Part shown: one piece after another, positions 19,949 to 32,500 of the stretch | How positions within the stretch are numbered: position 1 is the stretch's first letter | Layout: every line of letters begins with the position of its first letter | Source: Azorinus chamasolen | Lineage: Eukaryota > Mollusca > Bivalvia > Cardiida > Solecurtidae | Length of the DNA stretch: 64,000 nt | NCBI GenBank assembly: GCA_963576725.1 | Contig: OY755252.1 | Span: 29,964,578 to 30,028,577, forward strand | Direction of reading: 5' to 3' | Notes under the pieces: model-generated | Database searches by the model: none | Seen by the model: only the letters and a program-made list of their open reading frames with translations | Told to the model about the DNA's origin: nothing | Position numbers and translations under genes: made by a program

Positions 19949-19976
19949 GCATGGCTGACGCGTTATGCTTTACCTT

Positions 19977-20357
19977 TAACCCTTCCCTTAAAGCTGACAA
20001 TAGAGAACACGTGCCCTGAAATGAATGTGCATAAATTTATTTATTTCTCCAAACTGTTTGTAGAGGTAATAATGCTTTTGAAAAGCAGACTAAATGTTTA
20101 TAGTGTTAGAAGGCAAATAATTATGCAAACCAGATCAGATAACTCCTGTAGGATTCGGGTCTGATTTGTTTACTGTAAACAGAGACATATACAATTATAC
20201 ATACATGTATGTATATGTCTCTGCTGTAACCTTTATCACACATTTGCCGACATTATTATTGATTGAATTAACTGAAGGTATGCATGTGATTTGTTGTACC
20301 TTTATCCTTTCTTTGTTTAATATTCCAAACTTCATAACCCACAAGGGAAAGGGTACT
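19977..20357. mobile_element. Degenerate TTAA element with a small foldback
   Basis: TTTAACCCTTCCCTTAAAGC start, a B-like CCAGATCAGATAACTCCTG near 20130, a foldback at 20181-20225 (CAGAGACATATACA with TGTATATGTCTCTG), and GGGAAAGGGTACTTG at the end. Confidence 0.45.
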
Positions 20358-20523
20358 TGACATCATATTGATGTTTAGCAAACAGGGTAGACCCAGACCA
20401 GATGCTATCATGCTAGCTTATAAAAATTTGTCCTCTCACCAAATTAACTCAAATATGAACATTATCAATAAATTCCATTAAATAATTCATATGTTAAAAG
20501 TAGCCTAGGCCAATTTATTATAT
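20358..20523. mobile_element. TTAA-B hairpin half
   Basis: AGCAAACAGGGTAGACCCAG at about 20380-20399, the left arm only; the rest is AT-rich spacer. Confidence 0.4.
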
Positions 20524-20615
20524 AGTGGGGAAACGACCAGGGTGGCGAAACGACCAGGTACAAAATGTCCTGGGCGAAACGTCCAGGGCGCAAACTGGTT
20601 AGTGGGCGAAACGTC
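20524..20615 (+). repeat. Short GCGAAACG repeat
   Basis: GGCGAAACGACCAGG-like units repeat four to five times at 15-25 bp spacing. Confidence 0.6.
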
Positions 20616-20734
20616 TTGTCACCTTATCTGGACCTCTGTGACTGATTGCCCTACAATTTACAAATCAACACTGAGAAAGGAAACCAACATCAATTTTAAG
20701 CAAATAACTTCCTGTTGCTCACATCATTAGTGAT

Positions 20735-21720
20735 TTAGTATAAATCATCTTTTGCAAGTCGAATTTCGGTATGTATGATTTTATTTAATATTAGTCCACT
20801 ACCAGTCACCAGAGGAGGCTGTACATGTAGGTTTGCACTCCGTTCTTCTGTCTGTCCTTCCATACAGATTATTTGACCGGATAGTGTCTCCCCAACGCTT
20901 GAGTTACAGTTTGCAATTTTTTGTGGGGGAGCATCTTTGGAAGGCAGTGTCAAGTTTGGTGTCTGTGACCTTCACCTTGATTTAAGTAGGAGCATAAATT
21001 TGTCTAGGAAATTGTCCGGATGATATTTTCCAAATATCTTGTGTGGGTGCATCTTGTGAAGATGGAGTGGTGTATACTACTTTGGTGTCTCTGTGACCGT
21101 GGTCTCAGTTTCAGTAAAAAAAATTGTCTGAAATGTGACCATATCTTATATCCTCAACCCCTTGGGTTAGGATTTCCAAATTTCTTGTGTCGTGCATCTT
21201 GGGAAGGCGATGTGACATATAATTACGTTGGTGTCTCTATGACCTTGCAGGGGTTTTTCACCTTCTATAACAGAGGCCTGTAAAAGGCCCCTTCCCAATT
21301 GAAAATTTCTTTAAAATCATGCAGTTTTCCCAAAAATCCAAACTTACACCAGCTTTTTTGTTTCCCAAATCAGCAATTTTAGCGATAATTCTTCCCAAAA
21401 TCAGCAGGCTAAGGCTCCTTCCCAATTAAGAGAGAAAAAGCCCTGCCTTGACCCTGATATTGACCTTAATTTTGGTAAAAATATTGTCTGGTGGATATCT
21501 TCTCAGCTGCTTTACTTAGGGTTTCCTATCTTCTTGTTTAGATGCTTTTTCAATCTACAGAAGGTCGAGTGTATCATATTACATTGGTGCCTATATGACC
21601 TTTACCATGACCTTGACCTGAAGTAAAATGTTGAAACTCTGATCCTCAGCCACCATGAAAATGAATGAACTGATGAGACTACTGTGTATAAGAACTAGTA
21701 ATAAAAGTTACACAGCATCA
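20735..21720 (+). repeat. Degenerate tandem-core array (HINE-like)
   Basis: Diverged units of about 150 bp share GTGTCTsTrTGACC, ATTGTCyGGaTGATATy and TTTCCAAATwTCTTGTGT (for example at 20950, 21090, 21240 and 21590). It is interrupted by the CAGGG element at 21248-21445. Frames such as 21020-21283 are read-through of the array. Confidence 0.55.
21248..21445. mobile_element. hAT5-like element, 5-bp duplication CCTTG
   Basis: CAGGGGTTTTTCACC at the left and AGAGAGAAAAAGCCCTG at the right; CCTTG lies on both sides (21243-21247, 21446-21450). 198 bp. CAGGG ends with a 5-bp duplication fit the hAT5 group of hAT elements. Confidence 0.75.
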
Positions 21721-21724
21721 CTAT

Positions 21725-21906
21725 CAGGGCTTTTTTTTATCAAGTGGGGGAAGGGGCCTGGCCTCTACTTTTGAAGAAAAAATAGTACTGCAGTAAAACT
21801 GAATTCTGATTCAGGGGTGGGGGGGGGAGTGCATGTTTTTTAAAGAAATTTTCTGAGTGGAAGGGGCCTATAAACAGCCCCTGCTATAAAAGGAAAAAAA
21901 GTCCTG
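21725..21906. mobile_element. hAT5-like element, 5-bp duplication ACTAT
   Basis: CAGGGCTTTTTTTTATC at the left and GGAAAAAAAGTCCTG at the right, flanked by ACTAT (21720-21724, 21907-21911). It shares the CCCCTTCC/GGAAGGGGCCT subterminal part with the element at 21248. Confidence 0.75.
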
Positions 21907-22227
21907 ACTATTATAAACCAGTTGGTAATATCAATAAATATTCCTTAAGTTATTAATCCAACTCAAGGTGATGAATGCTAAGAGCAGTCTCCGGTGGGAG
22001 GGATGGGGGAGAGGGATTGCTTGACAATATTTGCTAGTTTTGTTTCTGCTGAGTACTTCTGTTTTCACCGATCTACACTGTAAAGCGGAGTCCATGAATG
22101 ATTTTGAAACTGCCACATTGAATGTATACTCAGTAAGCAGGTCCAACAAGTGTACAACAAATTATTATAAAAGGAAGGAAAAATATCCAGATTTCAGAAT
22201 TTGTCTATCACTGTCACATTACCGAAG

Positions 22228-22413
22228 CAGAGCTACAAATAAGGGTGCATACCCAAGTACTAAAATCATCATTTCTCCACCATACCCTAGATACTGTGAT
22301 CACTCTTTAGAATCATCTCGAAGGAGTGGTCACAGTATAGGGTTTTGGTGGAAAAATAAAGGAGTATTTATTCTTGAAAACGTTTTAATTTACGCATCTT
22401 ATCTGGAGCTCTG
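22228..22413 (+). mobile_element. Family F MITE (family description)
   Basis: CAGAGCTACAAATAAGGGTG at the left and CATCTTATCTGGAGCTCTG at the right, with an exact 6-bp duplication CCGAAG on both sides (22222-22227, 22414-22419). The hairpin arms are CACCATACCCTAGATACTG and CAGTATAGGGTTTTGGTG around GAATCATCTCGAAGGAG. It ends 75 bp before the splice acceptor of the first recognised coding exon of the zinc-finger gene. The long frame 22031-22834 runs through it by chance. Confidence 0.88.
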
Positions 22414-22488
22414 CCGAAGGAAGAGTTCTCAGCGACAAGAAATGTTGAAAATAATACTAAATTCCACAATGTTCTATTTTCTGTGTAG

Positions 22489-22828
22489 GGAGATGGAAAG
22501 TTTTGCTGGCAATGGTAGTGTCAACTATTACAATGGTCACCCAGGGCCGTACAGTGTGCAATACAGCAATCCAGTGGCACAGATCAAATTTGAAAGCGAG
22601 CCCTACCATGCAGTTGAAGGGGACACAACTCCGGGGTATGATTACTCCGGGACAGGAGTATACCCTACCAACACTTATCAGCAGTCATATGAACAAGAAT
22701 TTGGAAGTCAAGCTCAGCCCTTCTACAACAACTTCAACAGTACCACGCCTGACCAGCAGTCAACAGATTCTCAGTCGGGGGACAAAGGACCAACTGCTCA
22801 GAACCAAGCAAGCACCAGACCTGCCCAG
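22489..22828 (+). CDS. Zinc-finger gene, first recognised coding exon
   Basis: Acceptor TTTTCTGTGTAG ends at 22488 and donor GTATAG starts at 22829; the exon ends in phase 0. The first ATG at 22493 has GAGATGG context (G at -3 and +4) and begins MESFAGNGSVNYYNG; I take it as the start because the open frame upstream runs into a family F MITE. The 112 residues are rich in Tyr, Gln, Gly, Ser and Thr and have no domain. A further coding exon upstream cannot be excluded, since the exon begins at an acceptor. Confidence 0.75.
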
Positions 22829-25800
22829 GTATAGATACATGTTAGGCTATAGATAAGATGTGTACAGATCTATTCAAAATCTCTTAACCCTTTCCTTCAT
22901 ATAAACACATTTGCAAACAGAGTAGACCCAGAGCAGACGGCTCCTAGAGGAGCCGTCTTATCAGGGTCTGCTCTGTTTGTTAATAGAATTTGATAGATCT
23001 GTTCTATCAGTTTCTAAAATGGCTAGAATGGTCCATATTCCATTATGACTATTTTGTCCATGAATATTTGGTAGGTTTTAAAATTTGGACTAAATATAGG
23101 ACAGAGAAAGGGTAATTTTCTGTCAAACACTATCTTGCTGGTACTCATTAGAATAGCCTGAGAGAGGTCATTTTGATGAGTAGATGCAATATAGGGTTCT
23201 TAGAGAAATGTAAATAAATATGTTACTAATGTATCTCAGATTTATTTAATACACATCTTATCTACTCCTGGATACATGCATTAGTTATATGAATAGTTGT
23301 TTGTAGCTCACCTGGCACAAGGTGCCAAGATGAGCTATTGTGATCACCCTGTGTCCTTCATCAATTTTTTTCTTAAAATGACATTTCCTCCTAAACTACT
23401 TGCTGGAGTTTTACCAAACTTGGCTGGAATGTTCCGTGGGTCAACCTCTTCCAAAGTTGTTCAAAGAATTTGATTCCATGCAGAACTCTGGTTGCTATGG
23501 CAAACAATGTCCAAAAAGAAATAAAAACTTTAAAAATCTTCTTGTCAAAAACTGTAAGGCCTAGGGCTAGCTACCAAATTTGGTATGTTGAATCATCTAG
23601 ATAAATTGTCCAAATTTTGCCCCTGGGGCAAAAATTGTCCCAAACTTGGGGGGTCACAACTCACAAGTTTTACATGTATATTGGATTATACATGTATATA
23701 ATAGTAAAAACTGTGATATTTGGTTTGACGCATCATCTGGTGGAGATTTACCAAGATTGATCAAATTGTGCCCCTGGGATCAAAATTGATAGGTCACATG
23801 ACACCATATAACCAGGTGAGCGATACAGGGCCATCATGGCCCTCTTGTTATATTTAACTTATGTGTGTAAGAATGTCAAATGGAAGCTTGGCAAAGGCTG
23901 TATGTAAGACCAACCAATTGCACAAAGGACATGATATTTGATTAACACTTTACTTAATGAATATTCATGCCAGTCTCTGCTCATTTTGAATATCATTTGA
24001 TTTAATTTTTGTGTGAAAGATATAGATTAAGGAAATTTAATAACATGGCCATCAGCTTTTTGTTTCAAATATATCTGCATTTCTACAGCTCTTCATTATT
24101 GCAAATTTTCAGTTGGTGATAATTGATTATTTAATGTACCAAATGATGCTTTGGATTCTTGGATTCTTTACTATTTTCCAGTTGAACTTCAAGAAAGATA
24201 TATTACGTCATGAGTATTTATGAGCTGAATTTTAATAATGGCATATACATGTATACACATGCAGTTTTGGTATTGGTAGAAACCTTACTGTAGAGTCAGA
24301 TCTATCAGCCTTCAAGATGTGTGTTGGTCGGTAGTTGCACGCAAGTGTTCTGTGCATGAAACAATGCAATTTATTACTTGCACGGAAAAAGCTTTGCGGT
24401 CTTCTTCCACCTGAAATTAGCTTGACTTTGCAGTATGAGTGAAATACTGTTAAAACGACTTAAGCTCTGATACAAACAAATAAAGAGATCAATTATAACT
24501 TCCTAAGCAAACAGAGCACGCTCTAATGAGGGTCTTCTCTGTTTGCAAAGGTATGAAAAAGCAGTCACATGAATTACGGTACCAAAATACCACAATACAC
24601 TGGAAGATTGGAAATACATGTACTCGTAATTTTAACACAAATAGCATAGAGCTATTTGTCAAACCACATCAACAGATAATAAAAGATGTATGTAACCAAA
24701 TTACAGTAAAACCTCTCTATAACGGCCACTAAATTGTGTTAATTAGTTGGTACTTAGGGCAGGTGGCTGCTTAAAGCAAGGTGAAAGTGAGACAGAACGC
24801 TCCTATAGGAGCGTTCTGTTTTACTTTCGCCTTGCTTTAAGCAGCCACCTACCTTTAACACAAAATATTTGATGTAATTTAGTGGCCGTTATAGAGAGTT
24901 TGTACTGTATTTGTCCATTGTCGGAGCCACTGATAAATGTGTGTACTCAAATACTAAAATTGTCCTTTCTCAACCAAACAATACATGTATGTTGTGACCA
25001 TTCTTTAGAATCATCTCGAAGAGACCACTCTAAAGAGTGGTCACAACATAGGGTTTGGTGGAGAAATAAAGAAATTATGCTTGAAAATGTTTTAATTCAC
25101 GCATCTTAGGATTCTTATTTGGATCTTTGAATAGTATTGAAGAATAAGGACATGGCCCTGTGGTTTTTGAGTTCATTCATTCTCAAACAGTTGGAACACA
25201 AAATTTGACCAATCAGGCTCCGGGTTTATATAAGCAACTGGTTTGTTCAAAATCAGTCCAATCAGATACTTGAGAATGAAACCAGATTCAGATGTTTTAT
25301 TTGATATTAGGCCTCCGACCCATACACAAAAACATACATACATGTACTGTATGTTTTTGTGTATGGGCCGAAGGCCTAATATCAATTAAAGAACTGAACT
25401 AATGAACTATAAATTCAGACCCAGGGCTCGAGGTTATAAAATTTCTGAGTCTGAGATCATTCTCAAGTATCAGATGCTTGAGTCTGAGAATGATCTCAGA
25501 CTTAAGCAAAATGTTTTATAACTCAGATTCAAACACCGATGTTTTACAACCACTAGAAATGGTGGGAAAATTGATGATCCTATTGTCATTTTGTTTCAGT
25601 CTTCCTCACCTGGAGACAGTATGACTTGTGACATCTGCAATAAGGCCTTCAGTTCAAACCCAAGCATGCGCAGACACAGGGAGATTCACTCTGGGCAGAA
25701 GAAATTCTCCTGTGAACTGTGTGGAAACAGTTACACCCAAAAGCACAATCTCACCAAACATATGCGTCTGCATACGGGTAAGTATTTATTATTCCAGTGA

Positions 25801-28800
25801 TTATTCTATTATTAAACATGTTATTAGACAATTACATAATTTTGGTTTCTCATAATCATCAGAATTTAAACTGTTAACCCTTTTATGGAGGACGATCAAC
25901 GCCAAAATTGCATCATGCTTTGTGGCATTTCAGTTTGCTTCATTGTAATTGCATCATGCATTGTGGCATTTCAGTTTGCTTCATGATAAATGCATCCTGC
26001 ATTGTGGTGTTGAACAGTTTGCTAAACGATTATTGCATGTCAAGATGGGAGTCCTTCTTTCATTGAAGTTTCTTCAATGACACATGACACAATGCGGTAA
26101 GCCCATAGCAACAAGCATAAAGCCGAACGCCGAAGGCATAATGCACTTCAGCCGAACTCGCCATATAGGTGGCGCTGCATGTAAAACCAGATAATCAAAC
26201 TACTGAAAGTACTGAGGATGGATTCAACGTAGATCGAATTAAATGTTTGGTTTGGTTTTTCAGCGGCTAGCTGTCTATTTTCACTTTTGTTCTAGTTTTC
26301 CACCAATGAGAAACTGTTACATTGTAATTTGCATATGACCTAGTAGTAAACTGTATTTTCATTAGTGAATAACTTGACTGGCATACAACCTTTTTATATG
26401 CCTCTACACATTGCGAAACTATGTAAAATTCTGATATACAGTCTACTAACGTGTCGAATTTCCTGGGGTAATTATTACGATATTGCAGTTATTTCAAACA
26501 CCATGTTTTATGATAATTAGCTGCTTCGGCCTCGCAAATTGAATTCAATGCAATAATTAACATAATCACAACACATGTAAGGCACCATGTTACACAGACA
26601 TGTTCTATAAACTTCTAAGAGTTCAGTCAAAACGCCATATAGTACAGACAGTAATTATTTACGCAGATATTTAGCATGGGACCGAAGACTGTCGACTGTC
26701 GAAAGTTCTGTTCTTAAAATAGATTTTAAGACCTGGAAATTCCCATAAAATCAAAGTACTGATGTACTGATATTTATCACCTCATGGTAATGGTTGCTGA
26801 GCAATATTACCAGTTTGTCGAAACCTCTATTAAACTTTCAAACCTTTACTATCATTTTGCTATCAATTAATACAACATTTGATCATAAGTCCACTTTTAC
26901 GAACAGGTAGTTTGCCGAAACCACCATAATTCACAGGCAGTGCTATAGGAAATAAAAAAGAAGGGTTGTTTAGTATATTAGAGTAGTGGTATTAATAGTA
27001 TTAATTACTATCCCCGACCAAAGCACCGAAACACTGGTTGTTGGCTCTCTTTGATATAAAGCTACTTACTGAAGGCTATTACTATGGCTCTATCACATGG
27101 GGCTTGGGCTCACAGAGTAGGTTATATTGTTTTAAAAATACATGTAGATTCAGTTAATGATGTCATTAATGCTGATGCACACAAGTCGATTAAAGCGTTG
27201 ATCTAGGCTAAATAAATACAGTTCTTTATGGAATTATAGACTCTGCACAAACAAAAACTTTATGCTTTAAAGTGTATACAATTTCTTATCTTCATATCAA
27301 TACAAATGTAAGCGCTTTCATGTACATTTTATAAAATGTAAACTAAAGAACTAACCTGAGATAGTTTTAAAACATTACTTTGACATCGTACATTTTAAAA
27401 GTGATTTCCTATACAAGCAACTTGAAATATATCAATAAACGCTTCTTCTACTCCCAATTCATTTTCATTGCATGCTTCTCTGCTAGTATAATAACATGCA
27501 GCCCTTCATAGATCTAGTTCTCTGTACTAGTAGAATCTCCAAACATTGAAATGAATATTGCAGAGATTGTTTTGTACATTGTGTCAATATTTGAATGCCG
27601 CTGAATATCTTTTTAAAAGATATTTCTTGTTAAATGTTGTTTTGAGCGAAAAAAAAAGAACATTATTCGGACGTGTGTGTATGGGGGGGGGGGATTAATT
27701 ATTTAAAAAAGATGTTGCCTTTGGTGCAATTTTATTTGTTGCTTTTTTATGTCCGTCTGATCAGGGTCTGTCTTGTTTGCTGATGGTCTGTCAAAGATAT
27801 CATTCTGCATAGTTTGCCCTGATAAAATTCACGTGTCCATATGCTATTTCATTGTCATTATTTTTCACATGAATATTCATTGAGTAAAGGGTCAACTGTG
27901 TAGTACCCTGATCGCCGATGTGTGATAGACCACGCGTGTCTGATCAGGATCTGCTCTGATTGCTAATGGAATTTCATTCATCTGTTTATTTAGAATTTCT
28001 GAATGACTTCAATGTTCCACCTTCCATATTTTCATTATAATTTTTGGTCCATAAATATTCTGTATAGGTATTGGAATCGGGACTAAATATAGAACAGGGA
28101 AAAGGGCTAAGATTACATGTATAAATATAAACATGTCTAATATGTCATAAAATAGCATATTTTTATTAGAATTATATTGGGTTTGAGAAATACATTACAT
28201 TACATTATTTTCATTTTGTGTACAATATACTTATAATATGTTTACTAACCCTTTCTCTCATGTTAACATCTTTTCACACATTTGCAAACACAGCAGACCC
28301 AGCTCAGATGGCTCCTATAGCAGCTGTCTGATCAGGGTCCGCTCCGTTCGTCAATAGAATTTGAAAGATGTTTCTTTACTTTCTAAAATAGCTACACTGT
28401 CCCACCTTCCATATTTCATTATAACTATTTTGTCCATGAATATTCAGTAGGTATTTAAATTTTGAATAAACATAGAACAGGGGAAGGGTTGAAAATAAAT
28501 TAAGATATGAATAATAATAACTCATGAAGGTGTAATGAAAATATCTGAAATTTTGAACATTGAATAATTTATTTAACGAGGGTAGCTAAATTAATCATAA
28601 TGACTAATCTACCTTGAGGCCCTCAAAACAAGCATTTCATACAAAATACAAAACAGTAAAACACAGATCTATATACACAAGAAATAAATGTTCAGAAGTT
28701 CAGTAATGTTGCGTCTGGATAATTAATAAATGTTGTCTGCTTCAATTTGTAGATTTATTCTTTATGGACACGCATTTGGATCCTGATAAAACTCCGAGTA

Positions 28801-29469
28801 AAATGGCGTCTAATCTGGATCCAATCTGTTATCATAGATTTGATTTGCCACTAGCATCCAAATAGTTAATATAAAGCTATAATATATAAAGTATTGCACA
28901 TAAAAAAATGAAATGCATAAATGACATCTGACCCCGATTCAGGTGGATGAATGCACGCGCTATTAAAATCACATATTTGTGACGTCATTTACTCACGCTG
29001 TAATTATTATAAATACGAAAAAATATTTTTGCTCAATACTAGTTAATCTAAAATGAGCTCTGCTTCAAATTTTTAAAAATGCAAATAGAGAGTAAACTAA
29101 TTGAACCTGATGAGACTTTGAGTTATTAACGATATAGATTAATATATTCTTTCTGAAATTCAACCGATTTGCCCAGGGAGAGGGTATACATACTTTTGTG
29201 CATGCCCTTATTTAGATCTACATTGTTATATGTTTAAATTTCATTTACATTTTCTTAAATTTTCTTCACTTGAGGTCCTCTACAAAAGTTACATAAATTA
29301 TGCCCCTTGTGTCAAAATTGGTTCACCCCAGGACCGGCTAGTTTTCTATAGAAACACATAGTGAAAACTTTGAAAATCTTATCCTCTGATTGTCTGGTGA
29401 GCGATGTCAGGGCCTTTCAGACCCTCTTGTTATTATTATTCTTCTCCCAACAGTAAATACCCCCCCATC

Positions 29470-29502
<33 letters not shown>

Positions 29503-32500
29503 TCTCTCTAATGTAATGGATCAGTAACCCTTCTATTTTTTGTGTGTTTTTTGAAATCCTTCTATTTCTATGTCTTCATAGCGTTTTCCTTCTTTACCAA
29601 TGTGTTCGGCAAATCACTTCAGCATTTTAGTCCGAGCTGACTAGAGTACGACAAAGACCGGGGCGAAGATGGAACAACGAACCACGCATCAAGCATCAAG
29701 CACCAAGCACCAAGCGCTAAGCAAATAGCACAAAGAATATGCTCCAAAGAAGTTTAAACAATGAAACACATTATTTGACGTTATTATAATCAATAAACAA
29801 GTTTACAGACGGTCAAATGTCGGATCGAGGAAGAAACTTCAAAGAAAGAAGAAAGCACATCGTGACATGCAATAATCATTTAGCATAATGCATTTAACAT
29901 GAAGCAAATTGAAATGCCACAAAGCATGATGCAATTTTGGCGTTGATCGTCCTCCATACCCTTTGCCTGTTCTATTTTTATTCCAAATTTCAATACCTAC
30001 TGAATAATCATGGACAAAATAGTTGAGTTCTAATGAAATATGAAAGGTGGAATATTGTATCGTAGCCATTTTAGAAATTAAAGAAATAGATCTATCAAAT
30101 TCCATTAGAAAACAGAGCAGACCCTAATCAGACAACTTATATTCAAGAATTAAAACTGTTGGTACCATTGTCAAAGGAAAACCTTTATTATTTAGTTGGT
30201 GTTGATTAAATTCCGTTTCTGCTCACTATGGGCTATTTGGGCGCCCCAGAGAGAGGGGAGAGGATACAGAGAAACCTGTGCTTGATGTCCTACTTTTTAT
30301 TTATTATCGACTGAGTTTTTCTGGTTCTTTTAGATACCCAGTGTAAAGCACTGATACATCGGACCTCGGTTTATAATCTCGTCTGAAGGACCTCGGTTTA
30401 TAATCTCGTCTGAAGGACTTGGTCCGGCGGGGGATCGAACCCGGGACCCCTGGTATTGTAGTCGAGCGCGTTAGCCACACGACCACATCCACCGGTTTTC
30501 TTATTTTGTGAAAAAATATGTATGTGTGAGAGCCCTGCATGTGTCTAAGTGACATAGTGACTTATCTGATTTTTTCCAATGTAAAAATTGTTGGTTTCCA
30601 CATAGTAGGGTTTATTTGTATTTATAGGGGAGAAACCATATGCCTGTACACTGTGTGACAAGGCGTTCTACATCCATCACCATCTGAAGAACCACATGCT
30701 GCAGCACACAGGTCAATACCCACACAACTGTGAGATATGTAAACAGGGCTTCAAACACAGGAAACAGCTGGTGGCCCATATGAAAAAGCATGATGTACCA
30801 ACAGCTGATATTGTGATGTCACCCAAATCTGGTATATACTGTTGAATGTTACTAACCCTTTACCTCATGAATATTCATGTAAGAAATAATGGTTGCATGA
30901 ATATAATTGGCTGAAAATTTATAGAGCATAATTATCAAATTAATTTTTGGCAATGACAAGAAATATAGAATTTCTACTCTCTGATTGTATATCTATATGG
31001 TAAGGGATTTACCCTTTCCCAGTTCTATATTTAGTCAAAATTTTAATACCTACTGAATATTCGTGGAAATAATTGGTATAATGGAAGGTGGAACATTGTA
31101 ACTATTTTAGAAAGTAAAGAAACAGATCTTTCAAATTCGACTAGCAAACAGAGCAGAACCAGATTAGATGGCTCCTTTAGGAACAGTCTGATCTGGGTCT
31201 GCTCTGTTTCCAAATGTGTGAAAACACATTTTAAAGAAAGGCGTATTCATGGAGGAAAGGTTAATATAAATGATTTATATTAACCTTTCCTCCATGAATA
31301 CGCCTTTCTACGCCTCTGTAATTATCACTTCTTGAAATCCTTGTGATAAATAGAGCATTTGCTCCTTTGGAGCAAATGCTCTATTTATCACAATGGTTTC
31401 AATACTACACAATTCCAACATTTTCCTTTTCTCTAGTAAATGCTCCCTTTGGGTATATTTATTCAAAGAGGTTGGTTCTAAAAATAGCCTATGGGGGAAT
31501 GGGTTATGGAAAGGGTTTACCTTTGGCTTTTCTTGCATTTCTTTTCAGGAACACGGTCATAGTGCTTGATTCCCGATGAGACCTAGTCTTAATGTCTCGT
31601 CTCGATTCAAACTGTTTCTGTTTGCAAAGGTGATCATCCATGGTGGTCTAAACTTACTTCGAAGCAGGTTGCCACTTACTGCAAAAAATGAGTAATGCAG
31701 AATGCTCCTTTTGTCCTGCATTTACCCTTTCCTCCATGAATATTCATGTAACTAAGAAAAAATGACATCATAAATATTAATAGGATTATTGTGCTAAAAT
31801 AGCACATGAACAAAGAAACTGCAGATTCATATCTATATTGTACGATAAGCAAACAGAGCAGACCCTGATCAGACAGCTCCTATAGGAGCTGTCTGGTCTT
31901 GGTCTACTCTGTTTGCAAAAGCGTAGAAAGGCGTATTTATTGAGGAAAGGGTTAACACCAGCAGTGAGTGGTTGCTTTAGAGAAAAGTTTCTGTAGTTAA
32001 CCCATTACTCAATAAGTACACCTTTTAATACCTTTGCAACGAAGAAGGCCTAGATCAGACAGCTCCTGTAGGAGCCATCTGATCAGGTTCTGTTCTGTTT
32101 GCTTATGGAATAATACAAATCGGATTGTACATTTTTGTTGTGGCACAAAAAAAAAGAATTATGATCATAAGCCATTTTAAAACTAATGTCTAGAGTTGTC
32201 TGCCCTTGATCCATAAAAAATGAATCAGGTCACTGTGTCTAGAGTTATCTGCCCTTGATTAATAAAAAAATGCCATCAACTTTTGTTAATACTTTTGATT
32301 TGATATGATAACTCAAACAGTACTTCACATATTTGGCTCATATTAAGGGCATATGCTTAGTATTTGAGAGGAAGACACCAATAGTTTTGGGTTGAATGAG
32401 ATCACCATGTCCAGAGTTATCTGCCCTTGATTTATCAAAAATGCCATATTCAACAAAAGATCATCTGCAGGGCCTCTCTGACTGAGTCAGTTTTCTAGTT

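Larger units (their letters stand above)
25874..29958. mobile_element. 4.1-kb element with ~170-bp inverted ends filling most of intron 2
   Basis: The left end is TTAACCCTTTTATGGAGGAC, then GATCAACGCCAAAATTGC. The right end at 29958 reads inward as the reverse complement of the same sequence (GCAATTTTGGCGTTGATCG then TCCTCCATA). The match continues for about 170 bp (ATTATTGCATGTCA and GAAGTTTCTTC blocks), with one extra copy of a 54-bp segment in the left arm. The right TTAA is missing because a TTAA-B2 piece abuts there. No transposase-like frame is visible; smaller elements have inserted into it. Confidence 0.7.

Noticed and set aside
22031..22488. Open frame continuing upstream of the first zinc-finger exon
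   Set aside because: It runs through a complete family F MITE with its target duplication and across a good splice acceptor, so it is read-through of intron or 5' flank.
30420..30485. tRNA gene on the minus strand
   Set aside because: A and B boxes are present but the cloverleaf is not convincing and a SINE body follows.
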